The notes under the pieces were generated by a model. It worked only from the letters and a program-made list of their open reading frames with translations. It searched no databases and was not told where the DNA came from. A program made the position numbers and the translations under genes. This document shows, piece after piece, positions 38,383 through 47,145 of a stretch of DNA of 64,000 bases. Location of the stretch: assembly GCF_030676415.1 (NCBI RefSeq), contig NZ_JAUUTW010000007.1, forward strand, positions 1-64,000, read 5' to 3'. The first letter of the stretch is position 1. Each line of letters opens with the position of its first letter. Source of the stretch: Peribacillus frigoritolerans (lineage in GTDB: Bacteria > Bacillota > Bacilli > Bacillales > DSM-1321).

Positions 38383-38442
38383 CCGGTCTCTACCGGATTA
38401 TTCCGACCTCTACTGGATTAATTCGACCTTGACCTGATTACA
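38383..38442 (+). repeat. three degenerate 20-bp tandem repeats
   Basis: Three units of 20 bases: CCGGTCTCTACCGGATTATT, CCGACCTCTACTGGATTAAT and TCGACCTTGACCTGATTACA. They lie between nrnA and the ssuA terminator and have no evident function. Confidence 0.65.
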
Positions 38443-38480
38443 AAAAAAACGCCAAAGCCAGGGTGGCTGAGGCGCTTGCT
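38443..38480 (-). terminator. terminator of the ssuBCA operon
   Basis: Nested stem CGCC/GGCG and AGCC/GGCT followed by TTTTTTTT on the minus strand, about 10 bases past the stop. Confidence 0.85.
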
Positions 38481-38489
38481 TGTTTCAAT

Positions 38490-39506
38490 TTATTTGGACA
38501 CTTCTTCAAGAATTGATAAATCGATCATGCCTTTTATATCATTGCTAGGGATATAACCTGCTTCCTTGCTTATGTCGGCCATTTCTTGAATGATTTGCTC
38601 ATTAACTTCAGTTGTCACTTCAAGGCGTGAAAATGCTGAAGCCACTTCTTCTTTACTTAATTCTTTTCCAGTCAGTTCCTTCAAATGCTTAATAACCAGT
38701 TCTTGGCTTTCTTCAGGGTTGTCCTGTATAAACTTCACCGCTTTTTCATGCGCTTTCAAATAAGAAGGAGCGAGCCCCTTTTTATCCAAGAACTTCTGGC
38801 TTGCAGCCACTACCGTGTTAGGTGAATCTTTTCCCCATGCAAATTGATCCCAGTCAAGCACTAACTTTCCTTTTGCCTGGTTTTCCAATACATAACCCCA
38901 TGGTTCCTGAGTTGCTGCTGCATCTACAGACTTTTGGACAAAAAGGGCCGTTGTATCAGCAGGTGCTGCCGCATACAGCTCAACTGTCCCCCCATTTGTA
39001 GTCGGTTTTAAGTCAACATCTTGAAGGGCCTTCCTAAGCATGACATCCTGTGTGCTTCCAATGACGGGAATCGCTACCTTTTTACCGTCCAAATCTTTTA
39101 AATCCGTAACCTTGCTGCCCTCGCTAGCCACAAGTACGGCACCTCCATTAACAGCTCCAGAGATCAGGTGGTATTCAGGGTTTTTTACATAAAAGTTAAG
39201 CAACGGACCAGGTCCGACCGTTCCGACATCAATGGCGTTTGTAGCCATTGCTTCCATGAATAATCCGCCATTGGCCACTGTTTTGGTTTCAATCTTAACA
39301 TCTTTACCGAACTCTTCTTCGAAAAAGCCTTTTTCAAGTGCAATGATCGTTGCACTGTGAGTTAAGTTAGGAAAATACCCAATTTTCACGGATTTTTCCC
39401 CCGAACCTCCTCCTTCTTCATCATTACTGCTGGATTGAGTGCATCCGCTTACTATTCCGATTAACAATACAGACAGAATAAGGGCAAAAAATGATTTTTT
39501 CAGCAT
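38490..39506 (-). CDS. ssuA: ABC transporter substrate-binding lipoprotein (aliphatic sulfonate/taurine type)
   Basis: A 338-residue lipoprotein with lipobox IVSGC (Cys about 22). The body is the NMT1/SsuA type: IGYFPNLTHSATIIALEKG, then VDVGTVGPGPLLNFY-like and PVIGSTQDVMLRKAL stretches. With a SsuC-like permease and SsuB-like ATPase it forms an importer for sulfonates, taurine, nitrate or a related compound; sulfonate is favoured by resemblance and by the other sulfur genes here. It is last in the operon, 35 bases after ssuC. Confidence 0.78.
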   Translation of the reverse strand: MLKKSFFALILSVLLIGIVSGCTQSSSNDEEGGGSGEKSVKIGYFPNLTHSATIIALEKGFFEEEFGKDVKIETKTVANGGLFMEAMATNAIDVGTVGPGPLLNFYVKNPEYHLISGAVNGGAVLVASEGSKVTDLKDLDGKKVAIPVIGSTQDVMLRKALQDVDLKPTTNGGTVELYAAAPADTTALFVQKSVDAAATQEPWGYVLENQAKGKLVLDWDQFAWGKDSPNTVVAASQKFLDKKGLAPSYLKAHEKAVKFIQDNPEESQELVIKHLKELTGKELSKEEVASAFSRLEVTTEVNEQIIQEMADISKEAGYIPSNDIKGMIDLSILEEVSK

Positions 39507-39541
39507 ATTTTTCTCTCCTTTTGAACTATTATTTTATTAAA

Positions 39542-40300
39542 CTACCGTTGATTGACTCCCCATTTCAGTTGAACATTACGTTCAAGGCGGGAGAAGACAA
39601 CATTATCCACGATTGTTCCGATGATTGCGATTATGATCATCACCGAGATGACCAAATCCATTTGTCCCAGTGATCTGCCCATTTCCAGCAATTGTCCAAG
39701 ACCGCCTCCCCCGCCAAGTAATTCACCTGCCATCAATGCACGCCAGGAGAAGGCCCATGCAATTCGGAGACCGGATATTATTTGCGGGACGGATGCTGGT
39801 AAAATCACGGTGCGAAGGAAATGAAATCCTGTCGATCCATATGTTTTGGCAACCCGCTGATACAACTGGGGTACATTCCGGAAGCCACTGGTTGCATTAA
39901 CCGTCATCGTCCAAGTTGCGCCGATGGTGACGATAAAGAGAATCGAAAAATCATTCAATCCAAACCAAATGATCGCTAAAGGGAACCACACGATACTCGG
40001 GATGGACTGTAATGCCGTCACGACGAATCCTAAAGTGTCTTCAACCAATTTAAAGCGCCAAATGAAATATCCTAATATTAGACCTACTATAATGGCAATC
40101 GTAAAGCCGATCAGGATACGGCCAAGGCTTTTTCCGATGGCTTCAGTTATTTGTCCGCTCATCAGTCCATTAAACAGAGTTTCCAAAACCTGAGTCAGGC
40201 TTGGGAACATGAATTCCGGAAGACTGGAAAGTCTAGATGTGACTTCCCATATCCCCGCTATCATCGCGATGAATATGATTCGTCTTAAAGCTGTAATCAT
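39542..40300 (-). CDS. ssuC: ABC transporter permease (SsuC/TauC type)
   Basis: A 252-residue permease with about six membrane segments. The EAA loop is RVAKTYGSTGFHFLRTVILPASVPQI-like at about 150-175, and the family's AWSFSWRALMAGELLGG follows. The ATG at 40300 has GGAGG 9 bases upstream and lies inside the end of ssuB, a 68-base overlap that is long for this kind of operon. It forms the channel for the SsuA-delivered substrate. Confidence 0.82.
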   Translation of the reverse strand: MITALRRIIFIAMIAGIWEVTSRLSSLPEFMFPSLTQVLETLFNGLMSGQITEAIGKSLGRILIGFTIAIIVGLILGYFIWRFKLVEDTLGFVVTALQSIPSIVWFPLAIIWFGLNDFSILFIVTIGATWTMTVNATSGFRNVPQLYQRVAKTYGSTGFHFLRTVILPASVPQIISGLRIAWAFSWRALMAGELLGGGGGLGQLLEMGRSLGQMDLVISVMIIIAIIGTIVDNVVFSRLERNVQLKWGVNQR

Positions 40301-41075
40301 TCCCCATTTCCTCCTTCAGCACTTTTTCAATTTCCTCCTGTAAAATCGATAGAACCCTTTGTTCGGTATGCAAAGTTACACTATCCGGCATAACTCCATC
40401 TTTCATGGAAGGGACGGAAATCGTCTCTTTAATTTTCCCGGGACGGGTTGCAAAGACGATAATTTTTTCAGAAAGCTGAACAGCCTCACGAATATTATGG
40501 GTAACGAAAAAGATTGTCACTTTAGTTTTTCTCCAGATTTCGAGCAGCTCTTTATGCAAGACCATCCTCGTTTGCTCATCCAGCGCAGAGAATGGCTCAT
40601 CCATCAACAGGATATCAGGTTCCATCACCAACGCTCTTGCGATGGCTACCCTTTGTTTCATGCCCCCTGAGAGTTGATGTGGATAGGAGTCAACATATCG
40701 GCTGAGGTGAACCATCTTTAAAATGTCCAATGCCTTGGCTCTAGCCTCTTCATTGGGAATTTTCTTTAACTTCAATCCGTATGTAACATTTTCAAGAACC
40801 GTCAACCAAGGAAATAACCCCGCCTCTTGAAACACGACGACCCGTTCCGGACCTGGCTTCACCACTTTTTTCCCAGCTACACGTATTTCACCTACATCTG
40901 CCTTATCAAGGCCGGCAATCAGATAAAGGAGTGTGGATTTTCCACATCCTGAAGGGCCGACGATCGAAACGAAGCTTCCTTTCTCGACCTCTATGTTTAT
41001 CTTATCGAGCACCTTTATGCTTTCTTTCTTTTCATTCTTAAAACTTTTTTCAATGCCATCTATTGTTAAATACAT
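40233..41075 (-). CDS. ssuB: ABC transporter ATP-binding protein (SsuB/TauB type)
   Basis: A 280-residue ATPase with Walker A GPSGCGKS, signature LSGGMKQRVAIARAL, Walker B ILLMDEPFSALDEQTR and switch His in FFVTHNIREAV. The last residues (after about 255) extend past the family's usual end and overlap ssuC. It energises the importer. It heads the operon ssuB-ssuC-ssuA. The promoter region has a good -35 TTGACA but no attenuator of the sbp kind. Confidence 0.85.
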   Translation of the reverse strand: MYLTIDGIEKSFKNEKKESIKVLDKINIEVEKGSFVSIVGPSGCGKSTLLYLIAGLDKADVGEIRVAGKKVVKPGPERVVVFQEAGLFPWLTVLENVTYGLKLKKIPNEEARAKALDILKMVHLSRYVDSYPHQLSGGMKQRVAIARALVMEPDILLMDEPFSALDEQTRMVLHKELLEIWRKTKVTIFFVTHNIREAVQLSEKIIVFATRPGKIKETISVPSMKDGVMPDSVTLHTEQRVLSILQEEIEKVLKEEMGNDYSFKTNHIHRDDSGDMGSHI

Positions 41076-41269
41076 AAAGTCACCCCACTTTTATATCGCA
41101 TCGATTTACTAAACATTATTTCTTAATAATGATTAATCCAATGGTTTTTGTCAACTATAAAAATGCAAAAATTCTAATTTGTCGGTATCTTTCTATTCAA
41201 CTGTCAATGTATTGATAAATATTCCAAACTTATATAAAAATACATATGGACAAATTCCATTTAGCAAAT

Positions 41270-41302
41270 AAAAAACCTGAGCCCATTCTAAGGGTTCAGG
41301 CT
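41270..41302 (-). terminator. terminator after the YhgE/Pip gene
   Basis: Stem CCTGAACCC/GGGCTCAGG followed by TTTTTTATT on the minus strand. Confidence 0.8.
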
Positions 41303-41363
41303 AATTTTGAGTATCCATTTTTAAATTTAGTAAACCGAAGTCACTAGCACTTTTTCAATGACC

Positions 41364-43466
41364 TTAAAAAATCCTGCTTCCATACAATTTATCCTTCATC
41401 TTTTGTGTCCTTGCATGCAGAGGTTTTTTCAAAATGATACCTAAGATCAGCGTGATTATGAAAAAGAGAATCAAGATGAAAATGTCCTTGCCAGCTACGC
41501 TCCAAGTTATTCCCCCAACTGATTCACGAAGTAAACCCACAGCATAGGTGAATGGAAAAAAAGGGTTAATGTGTTGAAAAAAGGTCGGTGTGACTTGAAT
41601 GGGGAAGGTGCCGCCTGAACTTGATATTTGAAGGACCATCAAGACGACGCTTATCCCTTTTCCAACATTTCCAAGAACGGAAACCAAGGTGTAGACAATA
41701 AGTGTAAATACTGTACTTATCAGAACAGAAAACAGGATGTACTCAAATTTATCCGCTACATAAACACCGATAAGGGTGATATTCCCAATGGAAACACTAA
41801 GTGCCTGCATTACCCCAATGATGAAAAATATAAGATACCGCCCGATATAAATTTGATAAGGGCTGTAGACTTTTTGAGAAACACCCACGCTAAGCATGGA
41901 AATCAATATTGTACCGCCGACCCACAGGGAAAGTGCAGTAAAGAAAGGAGACATGGCGGATCCATAGTTCGGAATCGGAAAGAGACTGTGTTTATTGAGC
42001 AGCACTGGTTCTGAAAAAAATTCACTCTCTTGTTCGATATCATTCCTTAGGAAATCGATCACTTCTTCCATATTATAAGACTTATCGATTTCCCTCATTT
42101 TAGCAGCTAGCGCCTTTATTTTCGTTGCGATTTCCGGAAACTTATTCTGTAACTTATCGATATCCCCTGTACGTGTTTCCAATGTTCGATTGGTCTCATT
42201 CAACAGCGTCCTCACCTCAGGAAGAACCTTGGTGCCCTCCTCCATCGTAAGCTGGACATTATTCAATATTGATTCCGTTTCACTCCAGATTTCATTGAAT
42301 TTTGGTCCTGTTTCCTTGGAATAGCTTTCCTGGAATCTTGCCAAGACTTGATCATTGTTCCCGCCAAGTTCGATAAGATTGCCGAAGGCTCTGTTATTCA
42401 GCGCTTGAAGTTGGTTCGAAGCATTATTCCTTAGTTCATCAACTAGCTGTATTTCTGGCTGAAGCAAGTTTTTCTCATTAAATTGATTGACTCTTACCAA
42501 TAAATTATACATACTGTCCAAAAGGTACAACTCTTTATTTATCCTCGTTACCCCTTGTTCAACTAGCTGATCGGACTCATCGCCAGGCAGCCCCTGACCC
42601 GTTAACCGGTTCGCAAGCACTAAAACGGATTCATTATCGCTCCTGATGTTCGCAATATCATTTTTCAAAAGGGGTTTGATTCCTTCGAATGCCTGCCTGG
42701 TTGAATCTACATAACTAGAAACGTCCGATACCAATTTGTCCTTCTGCGACGTTATTCCTTCTATTGAATCCAGACCATCATTGACCCTCTTAATGATTTC
42801 TTCAGCCTTTTTAACATGTGTTTGAACGGTTTTGATATTTTGTTCAAGCTCAGGCAGTTCACCCTCTAATAAATACACCATATTCTTCATTTTTTGAATG
42901 GTCGGCAACTCGTTTTGCAAGGTGATTCCCAGTTCATTAAAGATTGCAAGGATACTCCCACTGGCCGATTTGATAAAGCTTTTGCTCACATTATCCACTA
43001 TGCTGTTGGCACCCGCTGCCGTAATTTTAGGAGCAATGGAATTGATTTTTTCATTAACATAGTAATCAATCTCCGCCTTCTTAGGGTCATCGGTCATGAT
43101 TGTCGCAATATGTTCGGAAAAGTTCTCCGGAATGATGATGGATGCATAATAATCCCCCTTTTCCACCTTTGCAATCGCCGCTTTTTCCGAAGTGAATCTC
43201 CAGCCTAAACCCTTATTCTCCTTTAACCCCTCTATGACTTCCTTGCCTATGTTCACGGCTTCGCCATTTAACTCCGCACCTTTATCATTATTGGCAACAC
43301 CTACAAGAATTCCTTCCGTATTTGCATACGGGTCCCAAGATGCGACAATATTAAACCACGCATAAATGGAAGGGATGAACATGAGAAAAACTACTACGAT
43401 ACAAACAAAGAAATTTTTATAAATGCTTTTTAAATCGTCAATGAAAATTTCCCGAATATTTCTCAA
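41364..43466 (-). CDS. YhgE/Pip domain-containing membrane protein
   Basis: A 700-residue protein of the YhgE/Pip (phage infection protein) family. It starts at TTG 43466 with GGGGGG upstream. One N-terminal membrane segment (about 18-38) with PSIYAWFNIVASWDPY, the family hallmark, is followed by a large outside domain rich in coiled coil (about 60-500) and a C-terminal block of five or six membrane segments of ABC-2 type. Members in Gram-positive bacteria are phage receptors or export-system parts for small WXG100-like proteins. No ESX genes adjoin. Confidence 0.8.
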   Translation of the reverse strand: MRNIREIFIDDLKSIYKNFFVCIVVVFLMFIPSIYAWFNIVASWDPYANTEGILVGVANNDKGAELNGEAVNIGKEVIEGLKENKGLGWRFTSEKAAIAKVEKGDYYASIIIPENFSEHIATIMTDDPKKAEIDYYVNEKINSIAPKITAAGANSIVDNVSKSFIKSASGSILAIFNELGITLQNELPTIQKMKNMVYLLEGELPELEQNIKTVQTHVKKAEEIIKRVNDGLDSIEGITSQKDKLVSDVSSYVDSTRQAFEGIKPLLKNDIANIRSDNESVLVLANRLTGQGLPGDESDQLVEQGVTRINKELYLLDSMYNLLVRVNQFNEKNLLQPEIQLVDELRNNASNQLQALNNRAFGNLIELGGNNDQVLARFQESYSKETGPKFNEIWSETESILNNVQLTMEEGTKVLPEVRTLLNETNRTLETRTGDIDKLQNKFPEIATKIKALAAKMREIDKSYNMEEVIDFLRNDIEQESEFFSEPVLLNKHSLFPIPNYGSAMSPFFTALSLWVGGTILISMLSVGVSQKVYSPYQIYIGRYLIFFIIGVMQALSVSIGNITLIGVYVADKFEYILFSVLISTVFTLIVYTLVSVLGNVGKGISVVLMVLQISSSGGTFPIQVTPTFFQHINPFFPFTYAVGLLRESVGGITWSVAGKDIFILILFFIITLILGIILKKPLHARTQKMKDKLYGSRIF

Positions 43467-43715
43467 AACATCCCCCCGTGCAAATGTATTTTGATACTAT
43501 TATTCGAAGAAATTTCTTAATCGATACTAAGTAAACATATCCATGGATTTATCAAACCAACTAAAAAGAAGCAAGTAACGAACTACTTGCTTCCTGAGAT
43601 GTCACTTATAATTGAAGTTTAAAAGGAAGTTGTTTCCTGATACAGAATAAACGGCAAGGTGTAAGAACATACTATCACAAACGAACTGTCGGGAGTTTTT
43701 AAGGGAGAAATAGTC

Positions 43716-44444
43716 ATGTCAGAATCTGTTGAAATCATCTTTCGAACCTTTACCTCTTTTATTTTATTATGGGTATTTGTCCATCTCCTCGGTAAACAGA
43801 CGATTGCCCAGAGGACCTATCACCTCTATATCGCTTCAATTACAATGGGGACAATTGCAGGAAATCTAGCATTCAATATTAAAATTAAATTCCTGTATTT
43901 TATCATTGCAATTATTATTATGGGTACCGTCGTTTTTATGCTGAATCTTCTAGCGGTTCGAAATCCGCGCTTCGGGAAATGGATCGCTGGAGAACCTGTT
44001 ACCTTAATTCAAAAGGGACAAATTCTCGAAGAGTCAATGAAACAAATGGGGTATTCACTGGATTCTCTTAAACAGGCTTTGCGTGGAAAAGATATCTTTA
44101 ACATAGAAGAAGTAGAATGTGCCATTTTAGAAATAAATGGCTCCCTCTCTGTATAAAAAAAAGAACAATACCAAAATACCACCAAGCAGGATTTACCTTT
44201 ACTGCCCTCAGCAGGATCTGTTCCAATTGAATTGGTCTATGACGAGAAGATCTTATATGATAATTTATCCAAACACACCTACGATGACGAATGGTTAATG
44301 GCTGAACTCAAAAAAAGAAACCTTGTTGTTTTTGATATCTCGTATGCTGTGGTAGGGACAAAAGGAAATTTGTATATTGATTTGATTAAGGATCGATCAA
44401 GGGATAATCTTTTGCATTTCAGTGAGTATCATAATCAAGATTAA
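43716..44444 (+). pseudogene. DUF421 (YetF-like) membrane protein gene with in-frame stop
   Basis: The frame starts at ATG 43716 (AGGGAG upstream) and gives three membrane segments and the start of the DUF421 cytoplasmic domain (GKDIFNIEEVECAILEINGSLSV). A TAA follows at 44154-44156, then the same frame continues with KKEQYQNTTKQDLPLLPSAG and the rest of the domain to 44444. The lost codon should be Leu (TTA or TTG to TAA). There is one lesion only, so recent inactivation, readthrough or a base-call error are all possible. DUF421 proteins occur in spoVA2-type spore operons and elsewhere. Confidence 0.8.
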
Positions 44445-44588
44445 AAATAAATATCTTAACAATAATCCAACCTATATCGACCCTTCCCTGTCCATTTTAT
44501 TTCATAAAATTAAACTGGATTAAATGAGTGAAAATACTCCTTTTCATTTTAATATTTCGCATTCGGGTAATTGTATAGTGGAAATAAT

Positions 44589-44629
44589 AAAAAGTGGTTT
44601 TTCCAGAAGGAAAAACCACTTTTTTTTGC
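44589..44629 (-). terminator. bidirectional terminator after the PfpI gene
   Basis: Stem AAAGTGGTTTTTCC/GGAAAAACCACTTT with a 4-base loop and T runs on both strands. Confidence 0.9.
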
Positions 44630-44638
44630 CTATTATGT

Positions 44639-45163
44639 TTAACTCTTTTCAATCACGTTTATCAATCCCCTTAAATAATCCGGCAGATCAGGCGGACGTC
44701 TGCTTGATACAAGGTTTCCATCTACGACGACGGGCTTATCTATCCAAGTTGCCCCCGCATTTTCCATATCATCTTTAATGCCCGGTGTACTCGTTACAGT
44801 CTTCCCATGTAAAATTTTAGCGGAGATCAACACCCAACCAGCGTGACAAATTTGCCCGATGGGTTTTTTATTTTCTTCCATGCTTTGGATAAGTGATATC
44901 ACTTCAGGAAACCGGCGAATTTTGTCAGGTGCCCATCCGCCCGGTACAAGAATGGCATCATATTCTTCAGCTTTAATACTGCCATAGTCATAATCAGATA
45001 TAGCTGGTACACCATATTTTCCAATGTATGTTTCATTCGCCTTTTCTCCAGCGAGGTGAACAATCGCTCCTTCTTCTTTTAATCGTAAAATCGGATACCA
45101 GAGCTCTAAATCTTCAAAATCATGGTGCACAAGACTGATTATTTTCTTTCCTGCTAATCTCAT
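44639..45163 (-). CDS. DJ-1/PfpI family protein (glutamine amidotransferase class I-like)
   Basis: A 174-residue protein with the DJ-1/PfpI fold. The nucleophile Cys is in GQICHAGWVLISA (about 103) with its partner His next to it, and the acidic residue is in HDFEDLELW at the N-terminus. The length and LVPGGWAPDKIR fit PfpI/YraA-type proteins that act as general deglycases, chaperones or proteases. AAGGAG lies 8 bases before the ATG. It stands alone. Confidence 0.85.
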   Translation of the reverse strand: MRLAGKKIISLVHHDFEDLELWYPILRLKEEGAIVHLAGEKANETYIGKYGVPAISDYDYGSIKAEEYDAILVPGGWAPDKIRRFPEVISLIQSMEENKKPIGQICHAGWVLISAKILHGKTVTSTPGIKDDMENAGATWIDKPVVVDGNLVSSRRPPDLPDYLRGLINVIEKS

Positions 45164-45272
45164 GAAAATCTCTCCTTCTTTCGTTATTTCCCTTTACCAT
45201 TCTTTCCTATTACTTCCCTTTTTCCACTGCCTGTACACCTTACATGCATTAACCGATGCATCAATATTTGGT

Positions 45273-46010
45273 CTAAAAATCAACCTTTACCAAGTACAAC
45301 CCAGCTGCCTCCGCCATACGGCCCGTTTGGATTCTTTCTTTTGACTCTAAAATACTTGGTATATTTTCAGCATCTATTTCACCCAACCCAACTTCTATCA
45401 ACGTCCCAACAATCTTTCTAACCATATTATAAAGAAAACCATCACCTCGCACTGTAATTTGGACGAAGCCGGCATTTTCTTCTATATCAATGGAATATAT
45501 TTCACGCACCATGGATTTTTTCTTAGACTTTGCATTTGAAAAAGCTGTGAAATCATGTTCACCTATAAAATGTTGACATGCTTTTTTCATTTTTGTGATA
45601 TCCAGCTTTTTCTCTATATGCATACTGTACTTTCGCATGAAAGGATTTGTATATTGCTCGTTCCAGATCTTATACAAATAGGTTTTATCCTTAGCATTAT
45701 AACGAGCATGAAAACGTTCAGGAACTAGCCTAACCTCGACAATGCTGATATCCCTTGGTAAATATCTATTCAGATAATTCATGATTTCAGCTTCCGTCAG
45801 ATTTTCACCAATCTTAAAATTGGCGATTTGAGCAAGGGCATGTACACCGGCATCCGTTCTGCTGCATCCGATGATCTCGATTTTTTCCCCTACCATTTCA
45901 GTTAATACATTTTCTATTTTTCCTTGAATCGTATCATCACTATTACCGAGTCGTTGCCAGCCTTTATAGCGCCCGCCATCATATTGAATGGTCAATTTAT
46001 AATTGTTCAT
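45273..46010 (-). CDS. truA: tRNA pseudouridine synthase A (second copy type)
   Basis: A 245-residue TruA protein, which converts U38-U40 of tRNA anticodon arms to pseudouridine. The catalytic Asp is in GCSRTDAGVHALAQ (about 52), RYNAKDKTYLYKIW follows, and DGFLYNMVRKIVGTLIEVG closes the active site. The ribosomal-protein operon neighbourhood of the housekeeping truA is absent, so this is probably a truA2 paralogue as in other Bacillaceae. GGAGG precedes the ATG. A hairpin at about 46068-46091 lies in its leader. Confidence 0.88.
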   Translation of the reverse strand: MNNYKLTIQYDGGRYKGWQRLGNSDDTIQGKIENVLTEMVGEKIEIIGCSRTDAGVHALAQIANFKIGENLTEAEIMNYLNRYLPRDISIVEVRLVPERFHARYNAKDKTYLYKIWNEQYTNPFMRKYSMHIEKKLDITKMKKACQHFIGEHDFTAFSNAKSKKKSMVREIYSIDIEENAGFVQITVRGDGFLYNMVRKIVGTLIEVGLGEIDAENIPSILESKERIQTGRMAEAAGLYLVKVDF

Positions 46011-46459
46011 TGCTTCCTCCTTATTTTATTACTGTATAGTCATCATCTTGATAAAATACAAGCCCCCATACAACTCCTGCTGTATGAGGGAACAGATGGT
46101 CTTTTTCTTAGAAACACATTTAAATTGTTAAGTTATTAATTGGTTTTGTATCATAATGTAATGAGTTTTTATCCCTGACTTCCACAAGTCTACAGTGAAC
46201 GCAGTAAAAGGAGTTCCATTTTCATGTTTCGTTTAGGAGCACCCCACCGCTTACAAGGACCATGATTGATGTAAAGATCATACATCTTATCTATGCCATT
46301 CGATAGTAAATCCCAGTTATCAAAGTGAAATGCACTTCTGCATAGTGTACCAAAGTGGCTAACGTCATGCAACGAACGATTCACCGTCACGCCCAGTTTC
46401 CGTACAACTTTGCGCAATACATAAACACACAGGAATAACAAATGGAAATGAAAAAAATA
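46011..46459. other. stretch with an unexplained minus-strand frame
   Basis: Between truA and the tRNA terminator a minus-strand frame of about 70 codons (46190-46400) reads protein-like text such as NGIDKMYDLYINHG, ending MELLLLRSL. Its only start lies within the terminator, without RBS, so it is probably a gene remnant. No family is recognised. Confidence 0.3.
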
Positions 46460-46502
46460 AAAAAGGCTCAAATCCTTGTAATATCAAGGATTTGAGCCTT
46501 TG
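46460..46502 (-). terminator. terminator of tRNA-Val
   Basis: Perfect stem AAGGCTCAAATCCTT/AAGGATTTGAGCCTT with T runs, directly after the tRNA. Confidence 0.9.
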
Positions 46503-46510
46503 GTAGTTGA

Positions 46511-46582
46511 TGACCTGTGAGGGATTCGAACCCACGACCCCTTCCCTGTCAAGGAAGTGCTCTCCCACTGAGCTAACAAGTC
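46511..46582 (-). tRNA. tRNA-Val (anticodon GAC)
   Basis: A 72-nt cloverleaf: acceptor GACTTGT/ACAGGTC (one G-T pair), D-arm TAGCTCAGTGGGAGAGCA, anticodon stem CTTCC/GGAAG with loop TTGACAG (anticodon GAC, valine), T-loop TTCGAAT. The CCA end is not encoded (TCA follows). The T-stem GTGGG/CCCTC has one T-T mismatch. It is a single gene with its own terminator. Confidence 0.85.
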
Positions 46583-47145
46583 GTATGTAAGTCAAGCTCT
46601 TTAGAGCTTGATTTTAAACCTTATTTAGTTGCTGACTTCTTTTCTGGACAAGATTTATTATATAGTGGTATTCAAAATAAAACAAGTAGTTTTGCTAAAA
46701 AAGTTTTTGTCGTAAAGTGGTCTTAGAAGTTAATCCTTGAAAGTTGCAAGCTTGTAAGAATCAGTTCAGTTACATCTTTATGAGTTCCCTAAACATCTTC
46801 GTAAAACAGCATGAGCCAAATTGAGGACGTATCTTTTCTTTATAGTCAGATACGATTGTTGTCTTTATTTTAGTCATTCCACTGAGAGCTGACACTGAGT
46901 AAGGTCATTGTTTTTGAGAACTTGTTCAAGAGAGTTTACTCTTTTTTCACCGTTTTTTTGAACAAAGTCAAAGAAAAAAAGAAGCCAGCAGGATCTGACC
47001 CCAAAAATTTCTCAGAATAGAATCCAACTAACCTTTAATGAGGAAATCCTAGGCTCCTACACATAAGTTTTACAAAACTTTAATTAACAAATATATGTCT
47101 AGGTGCTCAATCTAAGGATTAAGCAAAGAAAAGCAAAAAAGATCT
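46583..47145. other. non-coding stretch with a possible IS3 end remnant
   Basis: About 560 AT-rich bases without genes. TGACCCCAAAAATTT at 46996-47010 resembles the inverse of IS150-type terminal repeats (compare 163-187) and may mark an old insertion. The rest is unrecognised. Confidence 0.35.

Noticed and set aside
41100-41180. Sulfur attenuator or Fur box before ssuB
   Set aside because: No copy of the 24-nt leader block or terminator is present, and the TAATAATGATTA match to Fur is weak.
46365-46595. Minus-strand ORF across the tRNA region
   Set aside because: It is a translation of the tRNA-Val gene and its terminator.
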